Positions 26,623-35,500 of a DNA stretch of 64,000 nt are shown here, piece by piece. The position numbers were made by a program, and so were the translations under genes. Below the pieces are notes generated by a model. The model did no database searches, was not told the DNA's origin, and saw nothing but the letters and a program-made list of their open reading frames with translations. Source of the stretch: Trichocoleus desertorum NBK24. Its GTDB lineage: Bacteria; Cyanobacteriota; Cyanobacteriia; FACHB-46. How positions within the stretch are numbered: position 1 is the stretch's first letter; the number at the start of each line of letters is the position of its first letter. The stretch lies in assembly GCF_030409055.1 (NCBI RefSeq), contig NZ_CP116619.1:278705-342704 (forward strand). Direction: 5' to 3'.

Positions 26623-27336
26623 ATGAGTCAGTCAGCGGTTATTTCGATTCAGCATCTCAATCATTACTTTGGTGAAGGCTCTCTCCGAAAACAGGTTTTA
26701 TTTGACATCAATTTAGAAATTCAGCCTGGAGAGATTGTGTTGATGACGGGGCCTTCTGGTTCTGGAAAAACCAGCTTGCTTACCTTGATTGGTGGATTGC
26801 GATCGCCTCAACAAGGTAGCTTGCAAGTGCTAGGGCAAGAACTCTCAGGAGCCAGCAACCATCAAGCGGTGCAGGTGCGGCGGAGCATTGGCTATATTTT
26901 CCAAGCGCACAATTTGCTCAAGTCGCTCACCGCCCAACAAAACGTGCAGATGGCGCTACAGTTGCAGCTAGGGCTTTCTGAAGCTGACATGCAATCTAAA
27001 GCAGCCTACATGTTGACTGCGGTAGGGCTGGGAGAACATCTCAACTACTATCCAGCCCAACTTTCCGGAGGTCAAAAACAACGGGTCGCGATCGCCCGCG
27101 CTTTAGCCCACCATCCCAAACTTGTGCTCGCCGATGAACCCACTGCTGCCCTCGATAGTAAATCAGGTCGGGATGTCGTGAATTTAATGCAGCGACTGGC
27201 GAAAGAACAAGGATGCACGATTTTGATGGTCACGCACGACAACCGAATTCTCGACATTGCCGATCGCGTGGTTCATATGGAAGATGGTTACTTGGCTCAA
27301 GACAGCAACTCTCAACCTATCCCACTGTCTGCATAA
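26623..27336 (+). CDS. devA: DevA-type ABC transporter ATP-binding protein
   Basis: This 237-aa ATPase is of the MacB/LolD-like DevA group. Motifs: Walker A GPSGSGKTSL, Q-loop FQAHNLL, signature LSGGQKQRVAIARAL, Walker B LVLADEPTAAL and H-loop MVTHDNR. DevA normally works with DevB (membrane fusion) and DevC (permease) to export envelope glycolipid through TolC. Neither partner lies next to it here, so it must use a permease encoded elsewhere. The tail after VHMEDGYLAQ is short. The symbol reflects family membership, not demonstrated heterocyst function. Confidence 0.85.
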   Translation: MSQSAVISIQHLNHYFGEGSLRKQVLFDINLEIQPGEIVLMTGPSGSGKTSLLTLIGGLRSPQQGSLQVLGQELSGASNHQAVQVRRSIGYIFQAHNLLKSLTAQQNVQMALQLQLGLSEADMQSKAAYMLTAVGLGEHLNYYPAQLSGGQKQRVAIARALAHHPKLVLADEPTAALDSKSGRDVVNLMQRLAKEQGCTILMVTHDNRILDIADRVVHMEDGYLAQDSNSQPIPLSA

Positions 27337-27402
27337 ACCGTCTGCCTAAACAATCTCTGCGTAGCCAATTTCTGTTTAGCAGTGTTCAGCGGTGTTCAAA
27401 GC

Positions 27403-27451
27403 TTTGCGATCGCCCCTGCTCAGCTCTACACCCAGCAAGGGCGATCGCAAA
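27403..27451. terminator. Long HIP1-containing hairpin, likely bidirectional terminator
   Basis: The left arm TTTGCGATCGCCCCTGCT (27403-27420) pairs with AGCAAGGGCGATCGCAAA (27434-27451) at 17 of 18 positions around a 13-nt loop. It lies between the convergent devA and small-protein genes, and each arm contains a HIP1 octamer. Confidence 0.6.
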
Positions 27452-27478
27452 CAAATCAGCTTAGCTTAACCCAAAAGA

Positions 27479-27622
27479 TTAGCCTTTGGTTCTACGGACG
27501 TGATCGAGAATTTGTTGCCTACGTTGGTCAGAATTGGGAGAACTCGACTGGCTAAATTTCCCGGTGCTACGAGCGAGGTGCTCCATAATCCGTTTCTTGC
27601 GATCGTCTGCGCTAGTGGCCAT
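27479..27622 (-). CDS. Small basic cyanobacterial protein (47 aa)
   Basis: This short gene reads MATSADDRKKRIMEHLARS, then a Ser-rich middle, then RRQQILDHVRRTKG. It is strongly basic, with two similar helical halves (KKRIMEHLARS and RRQQILDHVRR), so it could bind nucleic acid or a larger partner. I recall similar short proteins from other cyanobacteria with the same ADxRKxRIMxHL start, but that is from memory. It converges on devA across a strong hairpin. ATG 27622 is the only sensible start. Confidence 0.6.
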   Translation of the reverse strand: MATSADDRKKRIMEHLARSTGKFSQSSSPNSDQRRQQILDHVRRTKG

Positions 27623-27788
27623 AAAAAAGGGTGAACGCTGCGGTTTCTTCAAAGTTTGCCTCTCTATTGTTAAGGCTTTTTAATATTCGTGCCACCAGCT
27701 TGTTCGTTTTGTCGCACCTAATTTCTCGTAACTAAACAAGTACATCAACCTTCTTTAAAGCAGCCTTTAGCTCCTCACCCACCTCCAA

Positions 27789-29024
27789 TCAATAACTCAT
27801 GCTAGCCCCACCAAAGTGAGTACTAAAAGCCACATTCAAATTTTCTAATGCCTTGACCAACCAATCCACGCCGTTGGTAGTGTGTCGCTGGTAATGCTGA
27901 AACAGGATGGCAAACAACTTTTCGAGATAGGCCTTAGACCCCCCGCAGAACAGCACAATCTTCATCAGCAGCCCAATTGTGGAAGTGACTCCCAGGTTGC
28001 TCATGAGATCCACTAAAACAAAGTGCTGAACTCGCTCGGAGTTATTAACTACCAAAAAATTCAACAGTCTCCGGCAAGTGCTGACAATCAGCGAATGATT
28101 CAGCGCCTCAGCATCTTGATCTGGCAGGATATTTTGCAATTGTGCATAGAGTTGGTTATTAAAGTAGCGTTTGCCATAACGAGGATCGATCGCCGCAGTC
28201 AGATACTCATAAAAATCATCTTTAAATTGGTGATAGGAATGAGCCGTCCGACTATAGGTCGTAAACTGCTGAGCCGCATTCCGATAAGCACCCCCACCAA
28301 ATTGCTTCAGGGCCGCATCTAGCTCTAAATTGCTGAGTAAGGTGGGATTTGAAGCGGGAGCGACAAGGATGCCATCAGCGTTGTTGAATTTGTTGTTGAA
28401 TTTACCAGTGCCTTGAGACTGGCGAATTTGCCCAATAATATACTTGGACATATCCAAGTCAAACTGCGCTTGCCGCTGAGTTCTCAGTTGCCGAATCACT
28501 TGCTGTTGATCTCCAGTACTGCTACTCGTCAGCAAGCAGTGATCATACAGATAGGGATAACGGTGAATCAGGTCTTTGAGGGGAGCATCACCTACATGAG
28601 TATTTAGCTCTGGAGGTCGCTGCATCACCCGCGCTAGCAGTTGCAAGGCTGCATAGAGATCAGTCTGAACAAAGCCTTGAACTAACTCTTGCAATCGCTT
28701 AGCAATGCGACAGTAAAGCTGCTTCGGAGGAATATCGAAGAGAGCGATCAATTCTGCGATCGCCGCTTGAGTGCGGGGTTGCCACTGCCAACGGTTAATA
28801 CAGATATAGCAACAGCGGTTCAGAATAAAAGGGAAGTTTTGTTCGGCAACTTCAGAGGTGGCTAACTGCTCTACTACCTTTTGAATGTCAGCATCCGGAT
28901 ATCCCCGACCATGCAGAAACAAGCACCGAAAGCGCTCAATCAACTGCTGGGGGTTTTCCACTTCGACACACTGTAGCAAGTGGTTGTAGAGCTTTTGCTC
29001 TTGGGAGCTAATGAGGCGGTTCAC
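27789..29024 (-). CDS. Conserved hypothetical alpha-helical protein
   Basis: This 411-aa soluble protein is almost entirely predicted helical with no known motif. It starts with GTG 29024 (residues MNRLISSQEQKLYNHLL). Recognisable stretches are FLHGRGYPDADIQKVVEQL, CCYICINRWQWQPRTQAAI, an Asn-rich loop (KFNNKFNN) and KRYFNNQLYAQLQNILPDQD. The YICINRWQW segment suggests a conserved surface. It resembles uncharacterised cyanobacterial proteins of similar length. No function can be given, and the neighbours do not help. Confidence 0.68.
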   Translation of the reverse strand: MNRLISSQEQKLYNHLLQCVEVENPQQLIERFRCLFLHGRGYPDADIQKVVEQLATSEVAEQNFPFILNRCCYICINRWQWQPRTQAAIAELIALFDIPPKQLYCRIAKRLQELVQGFVQTDLYAALQLLARVMQRPPELNTHVGDAPLKDLIHRYPYLYDHCLLTSSSTGDQQQVIRQLRTQRQAQFDLDMSKYIIGQIRQSQGTGKFNNKFNNADGILVAPASNPTLLSNLELDAALKQFGGGAYRNAAQQFTTYSRTAHSYHQFKDDFYEYLTAAIDPRYGKRYFNNQLYAQLQNILPDQDAEALNHSLIVSTCRRLLNFLVVNNSERVQHFVLVDLMSNLGVTSTIGLLMKIVLFCGGSKAYLEKLFAILFQHYQRHTTNGVDWLVKALENLNVAFSTHFGGASMSY

Positions 29025-29443
29025 TTAGGCTAGCACCTCTAAGTCTAGGTAGAAAATAGAACGACACTGAGCTGAGACAAGCTTTTTGAAGTAGATCAAC
29101 CAAGCTGACAGGCTGAGCCAGATCTTAAAGTAAATATTAAAAGAAATTGTTCAGTAAGGGACAGTTTCGAGATCGTCTACTTAAAGAGAGGCTGAGGGGA
29201 TCTTTGAGGTTGTATATCTGACCTATCTCAGACAGCCCATCCCAGACAGCGCATCTCAGATAGAGAAACAGGAAGAGATAAAGTCAGTATAGGCTGTGAG
29301 GCTGCGCTCAGGCACTCTCCAGTAGACGTACTTCCGAAATAAATAGTTTCGCTTTGACTGACACACACCAGCAAAGACCTTGGTTGAATGAGACGCTACC
29401 CCACAAAGGCGATCGCAATACTCACAAATCTCAAGTAGGCCAG
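29025..29443. other. Intergenic region with small tandem repeat
   Basis: This 419-bp spacer lies between two minus-strand genes. It contains a three-unit 14-bp repeat (29225-29266). Short open frames here have atypical composition and were not accepted as genes. Confidence 0.45.
29225..29266. repeat. 14-bp tandem repeat, three units
   Basis: Units ATCTCAGACAGCCC, ATCCCAGACAGCGC and ATCTCAGATAGAGA follow each other without gaps. The last is the most degenerate. The unit is twice seven bases, as in heptamer-based cyanobacterial repeats. Confidence 0.6.
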
Positions 29444-32128
29444 CTAGTGGGTGAGGTGGCGGGTGCCACGGCGTTGCCATTCTAGAGCTAAAAGAGCGGT
29501 CGCGCCTTCACTATCTAGCGGTTTGGAAAACAGATAGCCCTGAGCATACTCACAGTTCAAGGCTTGCAATTTAGCGTGTTGGACTGTGGTTTCTACCCCT
29601 TCCGCAATGACATCCATCCCTAACGTATGTCCCAACATGGTAATAGTTTGGACGATAGTGGCATCTTCACTGGTATCGCCCATCCGACTCACAAAAGAGC
29701 GGTCTACCTTTAAAGTATCTATGGGAAACCGATGTAAATAGCTCAGCGATGAGTAGCCCGTACCAAAATCATCAATGCTCAGCCGCAAATTCAAAGCTCG
29801 AAGTTGCAATAAAAGTCTGATGGTAGATTCCACATCTTTCATCGCGACGGTTTCAGTAATTTCTAATTTGACGCTGTGCCCATCCAGGCCGTTGAGGTGC
29901 AAAATATCTTCGATCCGGTTCGCTAAATCGGGTTGAGCAAACTGGTGCCCTGACAAGTTGATGCTGACCATGAGAGGGGGATCGAAGGGGAATTGATCTT
30001 GCCAGCGGCGTAACTGCTGACAAGCCTCTTGCAAAATCCACTGGCCCAAGGGAACGATCAAACCAGTTTCTTCGGCGATCGGGATAAAGTCAGCAGGAGC
30101 GACCAAACCTTCTTGGGGATGTCGCCAACGCACTAATGCCTCGAAGCCTACAATTTTGCCCGTGGATAAAGACACGATGGGTTGATAGTGCAACTGAAAT
30201 TCCTGTTGCTCTAGACCCCGCCGCAAATCCGATTCAATCTGAAATCGTTGCACGACTTGCAAGTGCATCTCCGAAGAAAATACTTCGTAGCAAGCCTTGC
30301 CCAAATCCTTAGCGCGGTAAAGAGCGGTGTGAGCATCGCGTAGCAGTTCTTCGGGTTGATAGTTGTATTCGGCTTGGCTCAAGGCAATTCCAATGCTAAT
30401 GCTGGTAAAGACGGGTTGCCCATTCAGCCGAAACGGTGGGGTCATTACCTGCTGTATTTGATCAGCGATCGCGGTTGCCTCGTTGACATCCCGCAGCGAT
30501 CGCAGCAAGACCACAAACTCATCCCCTCCTACCCGTGCTAAGAGATCGTGCGATCGCAGGCAACTTTTGAGCCGTTGAACTGCATTGACTAAGAGGCGAT
30601 CGCCCATATGGTGCCCCATGCTGTCGTTTACGACCTTGAAGCGATCTAAATCCAGAAACAGAACTGCTAAAGAGGCTCCGGGTTTAGCACCGAACATTTC
30701 GTAGCGGGTTTGGCTGTGTTGCAAGCCTTGTTGCAATTGCTGTAGGAACAGGCTCCGATTGGGCAAGCCTGTCAGGGTATCGTAACGGCTAGCATAAAGA
30801 GCTTGATAAGCCACGATCGCCCCACCTGTGATCACCAAAGCCAGAGCGGGAGTGATGAAAGGCACCCAACCTGTTTGGGCCACAATCAAAGTGCAAACCC
30901 CAAAGCCGCTTCCTACCGCGATCGCACTCGCCAAACCAAACGTCATGGGGTGCCGCAATCGCCGAGCTAAAATGCCACCAACAATGGCCCAGCTCCCGAC
31001 CCACAAAGTTTCTCCCCAGTGGGGCCAAAACCAAAACAGCGATCGCTCTCCTGATGCCGCATCCAAAATTTGGCTCACGACCTGCGCATGAACCACTACC
31101 CCTGGCATTTGGCGTTCTCCGATCGCTGTTTGGCTATAGGGGGTATAAACCAAATCTTTAATACTGTTGGCTGTCGTACCGATTAGAACAACTTTATGCT
31201 TGACCCAATTGGGGTCTAGTTGCTGCTGAAGAACTTGTTGTAAGCTGACTTGCCGAGCTGGATGCTTGAGCGAACGATAGCGCAGTAAAAACTGATAGCC
31301 CCGATCATCAATCGTTTGATAAGCTCCAGAATCAGATTGTAATTGCGAAAAAACTGCTTTCCCTAACTGATACTCTCCTGCCTTAGTCAGACGTTCGATC
31401 GGATCAGTGCAAGTAACTGTAGGTGACGCAGCCGATGGCAGTGGCTGAGATGGAACTTGAGTGAGTCCACAACTCTGCTTAAGACTGTGCTTGAGATGGG
31501 CAACAGCAAGTTGCAATGATAGCGAGGTAAAAGGCATGCCCTCACTGGAGGCAAACATCAAACTACGACGCACCACACCATCCGGATCAGTGACCAAATC
31601 ATTAAAGCCAATTTGGTCTTCTGGCAGGGTAGCGGGCGGTAAGATGCGCTCACTAGGGTGATTGCCCAGGTAAGTAATCCCAAACACGTTCGGCTGTTGG
31701 AGCTGTGTTGCCAGAGCCTGCTCACCGGGCGCAGTCGGGATATCACGAAAAATATCTAACCCGATGGCGCTGGGTTGATGTTTCTGGAGATTGGCTAAAG
31801 CTTGAGCAATGACTTGATCCGAAATAGGCCACTGACGGCGATCGCGAATGTCGGCTTCCGTGATCGCAACCACCAATAGTCGGGGATCAGGGCCTCGGTC
31901 TGGCTGCAATCGCACCATTTGATCAAAGGCAAGCAGTTCCACAGGCTGCATCCAACCCAACTGCTTCAGCCCAGACAAGCCCCCCGTTACCAGGAGACTG
32001 GCGATCGCGATCGCTGGCAATCCAGAAGGTAGCTGCGATCGGATGAGGGTGCTAGTTTGGCCTACCTGTTGCCGCCAGCTCGATTTCAACCCGTTACTGA
32101 TCCCTGTTTGCTTAAAAGCTTTCCACAT
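29444..32128 (-). CDS. CHASE2-GGDEF-EAL cyclic-di-GMP enzyme
   Basis: This 894-aa membrane protein combines an extracytoplasmic CHASE2 sensor (about residues 50-340) with three C-terminal membrane helices of that module (about 360-440), then GGDEF (450-620) and EAL (630-880). The diguanylate cyclase site is intact (RVGGDEFVVLL) and has an upstream RSHD inhibitory I-site. The phosphodiesterase residues are all present: FEALVRW, NLSGHQF, LEITET, DDFGTGYSSL, KVDRSF, AEGVET, QGYLFS. It may thus both make and degrade c-di-GMP in response to an unknown signal. It is divergent from the CHAT gene. Confidence 0.94.
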   Translation of the reverse strand: MWKAFKQTGISNGLKSSWRQQVGQTSTLIRSQLPSGLPAIAIASLLVTGGLSGLKQLGWMQPVELLAFDQMVRLQPDRGPDPRLLVVAITEADIRDRRQWPISDQVIAQALANLQKHQPSAIGLDIFRDIPTAPGEQALATQLQQPNVFGITYLGNHPSERILPPATLPEDQIGFNDLVTDPDGVVRRSLMFASSEGMPFTSLSLQLAVAHLKHSLKQSCGLTQVPSQPLPSAASPTVTCTDPIERLTKAGEYQLGKAVFSQLQSDSGAYQTIDDRGYQFLLRYRSLKHPARQVSLQQVLQQQLDPNWVKHKVVLIGTTANSIKDLVYTPYSQTAIGERQMPGVVVHAQVVSQILDAASGERSLFWFWPHWGETLWVGSWAIVGGILARRLRHPMTFGLASAIAVGSGFGVCTLIVAQTGWVPFITPALALVITGGAIVAYQALYASRYDTLTGLPNRSLFLQQLQQGLQHSQTRYEMFGAKPGASLAVLFLDLDRFKVVNDSMGHHMGDRLLVNAVQRLKSCLRSHDLLARVGGDEFVVLLRSLRDVNEATAIADQIQQVMTPPFRLNGQPVFTSISIGIALSQAEYNYQPEELLRDAHTALYRAKDLGKACYEVFSSEMHLQVVQRFQIESDLRRGLEQQEFQLHYQPIVSLSTGKIVGFEALVRWRHPQEGLVAPADFIPIAEETGLIVPLGQWILQEACQQLRRWQDQFPFDPPLMVSINLSGHQFAQPDLANRIEDILHLNGLDGHSVKLEITETVAMKDVESTIRLLLQLRALNLRLSIDDFGTGYSSLSYLHRFPIDTLKVDRSFVSRMGDTSEDATIVQTITMLGHTLGMDVIAEGVETTVQHAKLQALNCEYAQGYLFSKPLDSEGATALLALEWQRRGTRHLTH

Positions 32129-32547
32129 AGCAAAGGTTTGAAAGCGAATTTAATGAACCGATCCGAATCAGCGCTGACCGTTGCCAAGTCACGACTCAAG
32201 CTATTTGCGTTCTTTGCTCGCAGCCTGCTCGAATCTAACTCACCCAAAACCGCTAGGCTATGCGTAGTTTCAACAGTTTGGCTGGGCCAGTGAAACCACT
32301 AGCAGCGTTAGCTCAAAAGAGTTAGCATTCATACCTTAGACTATCTAATCTACAGAGAAACCATCAAAATTGACAGTTTTCCAGTCTTAATTGTCTTCTA
32401 GCTCAGAAATCTGTGATTTCCTATACTCAATGAACCGTTCACTCCTGATCAATGAGGCTGATACTGTATCTATATTCAGTAAGCTGAATCCCAACCGAAG
32501 CAAGGTTCTGGCGTGTCCTAGACACGTATCCTAGAGACTGGAAAAGT
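32129..32547. other. Divergent intergenic region
   Basis: This 419-bp spacer lies between the CHASE2-GGDEF-EAL gene (minus) and the TPS-CHAT gene (plus) and must contain both promoters. The part from 32330 on is AT-rich. No gene or repeat was recognised. Confidence 0.5.
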
Positions 32548-35500
32548 ATGCTCCACCCGATTCTGCTGCCTACACTCCCGCTAGCTCATACCGCCAAGCT
32601 GCTGCCAAAAGCGATCGCGCTGACTCTTCCGGGTCAAGCCTTGGCGATCGCAGTGTCACTCCTGAATCCTGCCAGCACGCTAGCCAGCCCTAGCGCCCCA
32701 GAAGCCTTTGCGCCTCAGCCTACAACAACTCCAACAGCCCTAACTAGTACCCAGAACACACATGAGAGCCTACGGCTGTTGGCGCAGGCTATTGTTCCCG
32801 CCGGGGATGGGGTCGGCACAACAGTCACACCCAGCGGCGATCGCTACGACATCACGGGAGGTCAGCGATCGGGAGACGGCAGCAATCTCTTTCATAGCTT
32901 TAGTCAGTTTGGGCTTAGCCAGGGGCAAATTGCTAATTTCCTCGCAACTCCTGACATTCAGAATATTTTGGCGCGAGTCGTGGGAGGTGAAGCTTCTTGG
33001 ATTCAAGGCTTAATCCAGGTCAGCGGCAGCAATGCCAACTTGTACCTACTCAACCCAGCGGGAATTATTTTTGGGACGAACGCTAGCCTCAATTTACCTG
33101 CTGCTTTTACGGCAACCACCGCAAATGCCGTCGGTTTTGGCGACCAATGGTTCAACGCTGCTGGCAGTAACAACTATGCAGCCTTGGGTGGCAGCCCAAC
33201 CAGTTTGGCCTTTACCATGGCGCAACCAGGGGCGATCGCAAACAGTGGCAATCTAGCAGTTGGTTCAGGCCAGCATCTGAGCTTGATTGGGGGCACAGTC
33301 GTTAATGGCGGAAATCTAACAGCACCAGCAGGCGAGATCACGGTGGCTGCCGTACCAGGGCAGAGTTCGGTGCAACTGAGTCAGGCTGGCAGCTTACTGA
33401 GCTTGCAAGTACAGCCACTCAACCCTGCCAACTCGACTGCTTGGACGTTGCCAATTCCTGCTTTGCCAGCATTGCTCACAGGTGGCGACAGTCGCAATGC
33501 CACCAATATTGCTGTTAACGCTCAGGGGCAGGTAATGCTGAGCGGCTCTGGAGCGCGTTTGGAGCTCCATCCGGGAACCGCGTTGGTAGCTGGGAAGCTA
33601 GACGTTTCTGGCGCGGTAGGCGGCACAGTCAGAGTGTTGGGCGATCGCATTGGGGTAGTCGGTGCAACGCTAGAAGCATCGGGTATGACGCAAGGCGGCA
33701 ACATTTTAGTAGGAGGCAATTATCAGGGGAAAGGCCCTTTACCCAATGCTTCGCGCACCTACATCAGCCCTGGTACAGTCTTCAATGCCAACGCCAACCA
33801 AAGCGGTGATGGAGGCCAAGTAGTAGTTTGGGCGGATGACACCACAGGATTCTCCGGCAAAATCAATGCCCGTGGTGCGGCTACGGGTCAAGGCGGATCG
33901 GCGGAAGTATCGGGTAAGCAAACTCTACTGTTTCGCGGGGAAGTTGATCTAAGTGCGCCCCAGGGTCAGACAGGCACACTCTTGCTCGATCCGGTCAATA
34001 TTACAGTGGTAGCAGGGGCGGGTGGCCCAGATGATCTCCAGTTAGCCGACGGGCAAATTTTGGCAGAAGATGGCGGGGCCAGTTCCTTCACCATTTCGGA
34101 AGCCGCCTTGGAGAGCTTGGCAGGAAATACCAATGTGGTCTTGCAAGCTAGCAATGATATTTTGCTCAACCCGCTCTCGGACACCAATCTGAGCTTTGCG
34201 ATTGGCGTGGGTTCGATTACCTTTACCGCTGATGTGGATGGTGTGGGCGGTGGCTCTTTTTCCATGCCAGCTACTAATACCATTCGGACAAGTGGGCGAT
34301 CGCTCACGATCTCTGGGGCTGAACTAAACCTGGGCAATATTGACACCAGCAGCACCACAACGGGCGGAGCGGTTAACCTATCGGCTCTCAACACCCTGAC
34401 GGTGGGAGCCATCAACACGTCTGCAACTGGGTTCACGGCACCCCTCGGCGGATCAGTCAACCTCACTGCCCTCAGTGACATCCGCTTCGACAGCATTGAC
34501 AGCCGAGGCATCAACTTAGGCACTGGAGCGGGCACAGGTGGAGATGTCGCGATCGCAACGACCAGAGGCACGGTGAGCGGACTGGCAGTGCTGGCCAATG
34601 GAGCCACCATCGATACCGCTGGGTCAAGTGACAATGCTTCGGTGTCCATCCAAACCGCAGGTGGTCCTGATAATCTCCCGTTCACGGTCAACTCAGGCAC
34701 GCCGCTCAATGGCCTTACCGGGACGATCAGCGGAGGGACTGCCCCATTAACTACAGGTGCTTTCCCTATTTTGGCGACAGGCGGCTTAGCCAGTGGCACA
34801 CCCAGTGGGATCAGCATCAGTTCAGTCAACACCCCACCTGCCCTAGGATCTGCTCCTACCTTGCCTAGCACCGAATTTGAAACCCCGATTACCTTCACCT
34901 ATGCCGACTTAGCTCCGACCCTGGCTGATGTTGACCTAGACAATATGACGCTGGTCATCAGCTCTGTTCCGGCTGGAACTTTGACGGTGAATGGAGTGCC
35001 TGTCGTACCGGGAACAACCACGCTAACGCCTGGTGATGCCTTGGTTTACACCCCTGCTGCGGGTGCCACTGGGCCTACTACTGCCTTTACCCTCGCGGCT
35101 GGTGATGCGGTGTCGCTCTCCACTCCTACGGCGATCGCGATTACCATTGGCAGTCCACCCCCGCCACCCCCCCCGCTTCCTCCTCCACCTCTGCCTCCTC
35201 TTCCACCGCCATCCCCGCCTCTGCCGCCACCTCCTGAACCCCCTGCGCCTCTGCCGCCACCCGTACCACCCTCCCCTCTTCCTCCACCAACTCCTACTCC
35301 CGCTGTTCAGCCCGCCCTAGCCGCTCCTCTGGAAGGTCCACCACGACGGTTGCCGATGGAGTTGGCTAGTTTACCGTGCAACTCACTAGATTTGGATGTT
35401 TACGGCTTGGATGAGCGGTTGAGCCAAGAATTTGAGACTTATCTCGGCAAACCTAGGCGCGGCCCTAACAACAACTTGACGGATATTTGTGAGCATTTGG

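Noticed and set aside
29256..29480. Minus-strand 74-codon frame between the hypothetical helical protein and the CHASE2-GGDEF-EAL gene.
   Set aside because: It overlaps a tandem repeat and the end of the larger gene, has odd Cys/His/Pro-rich composition, and no motif.
33966..34898. Long minus-strand open frame (310 codons) inside the TPS-CHAT gene.
   Set aside because: It is an antisense shadow caused by the repetitive Gly/Thr-rich coding sequence of the larger gene.
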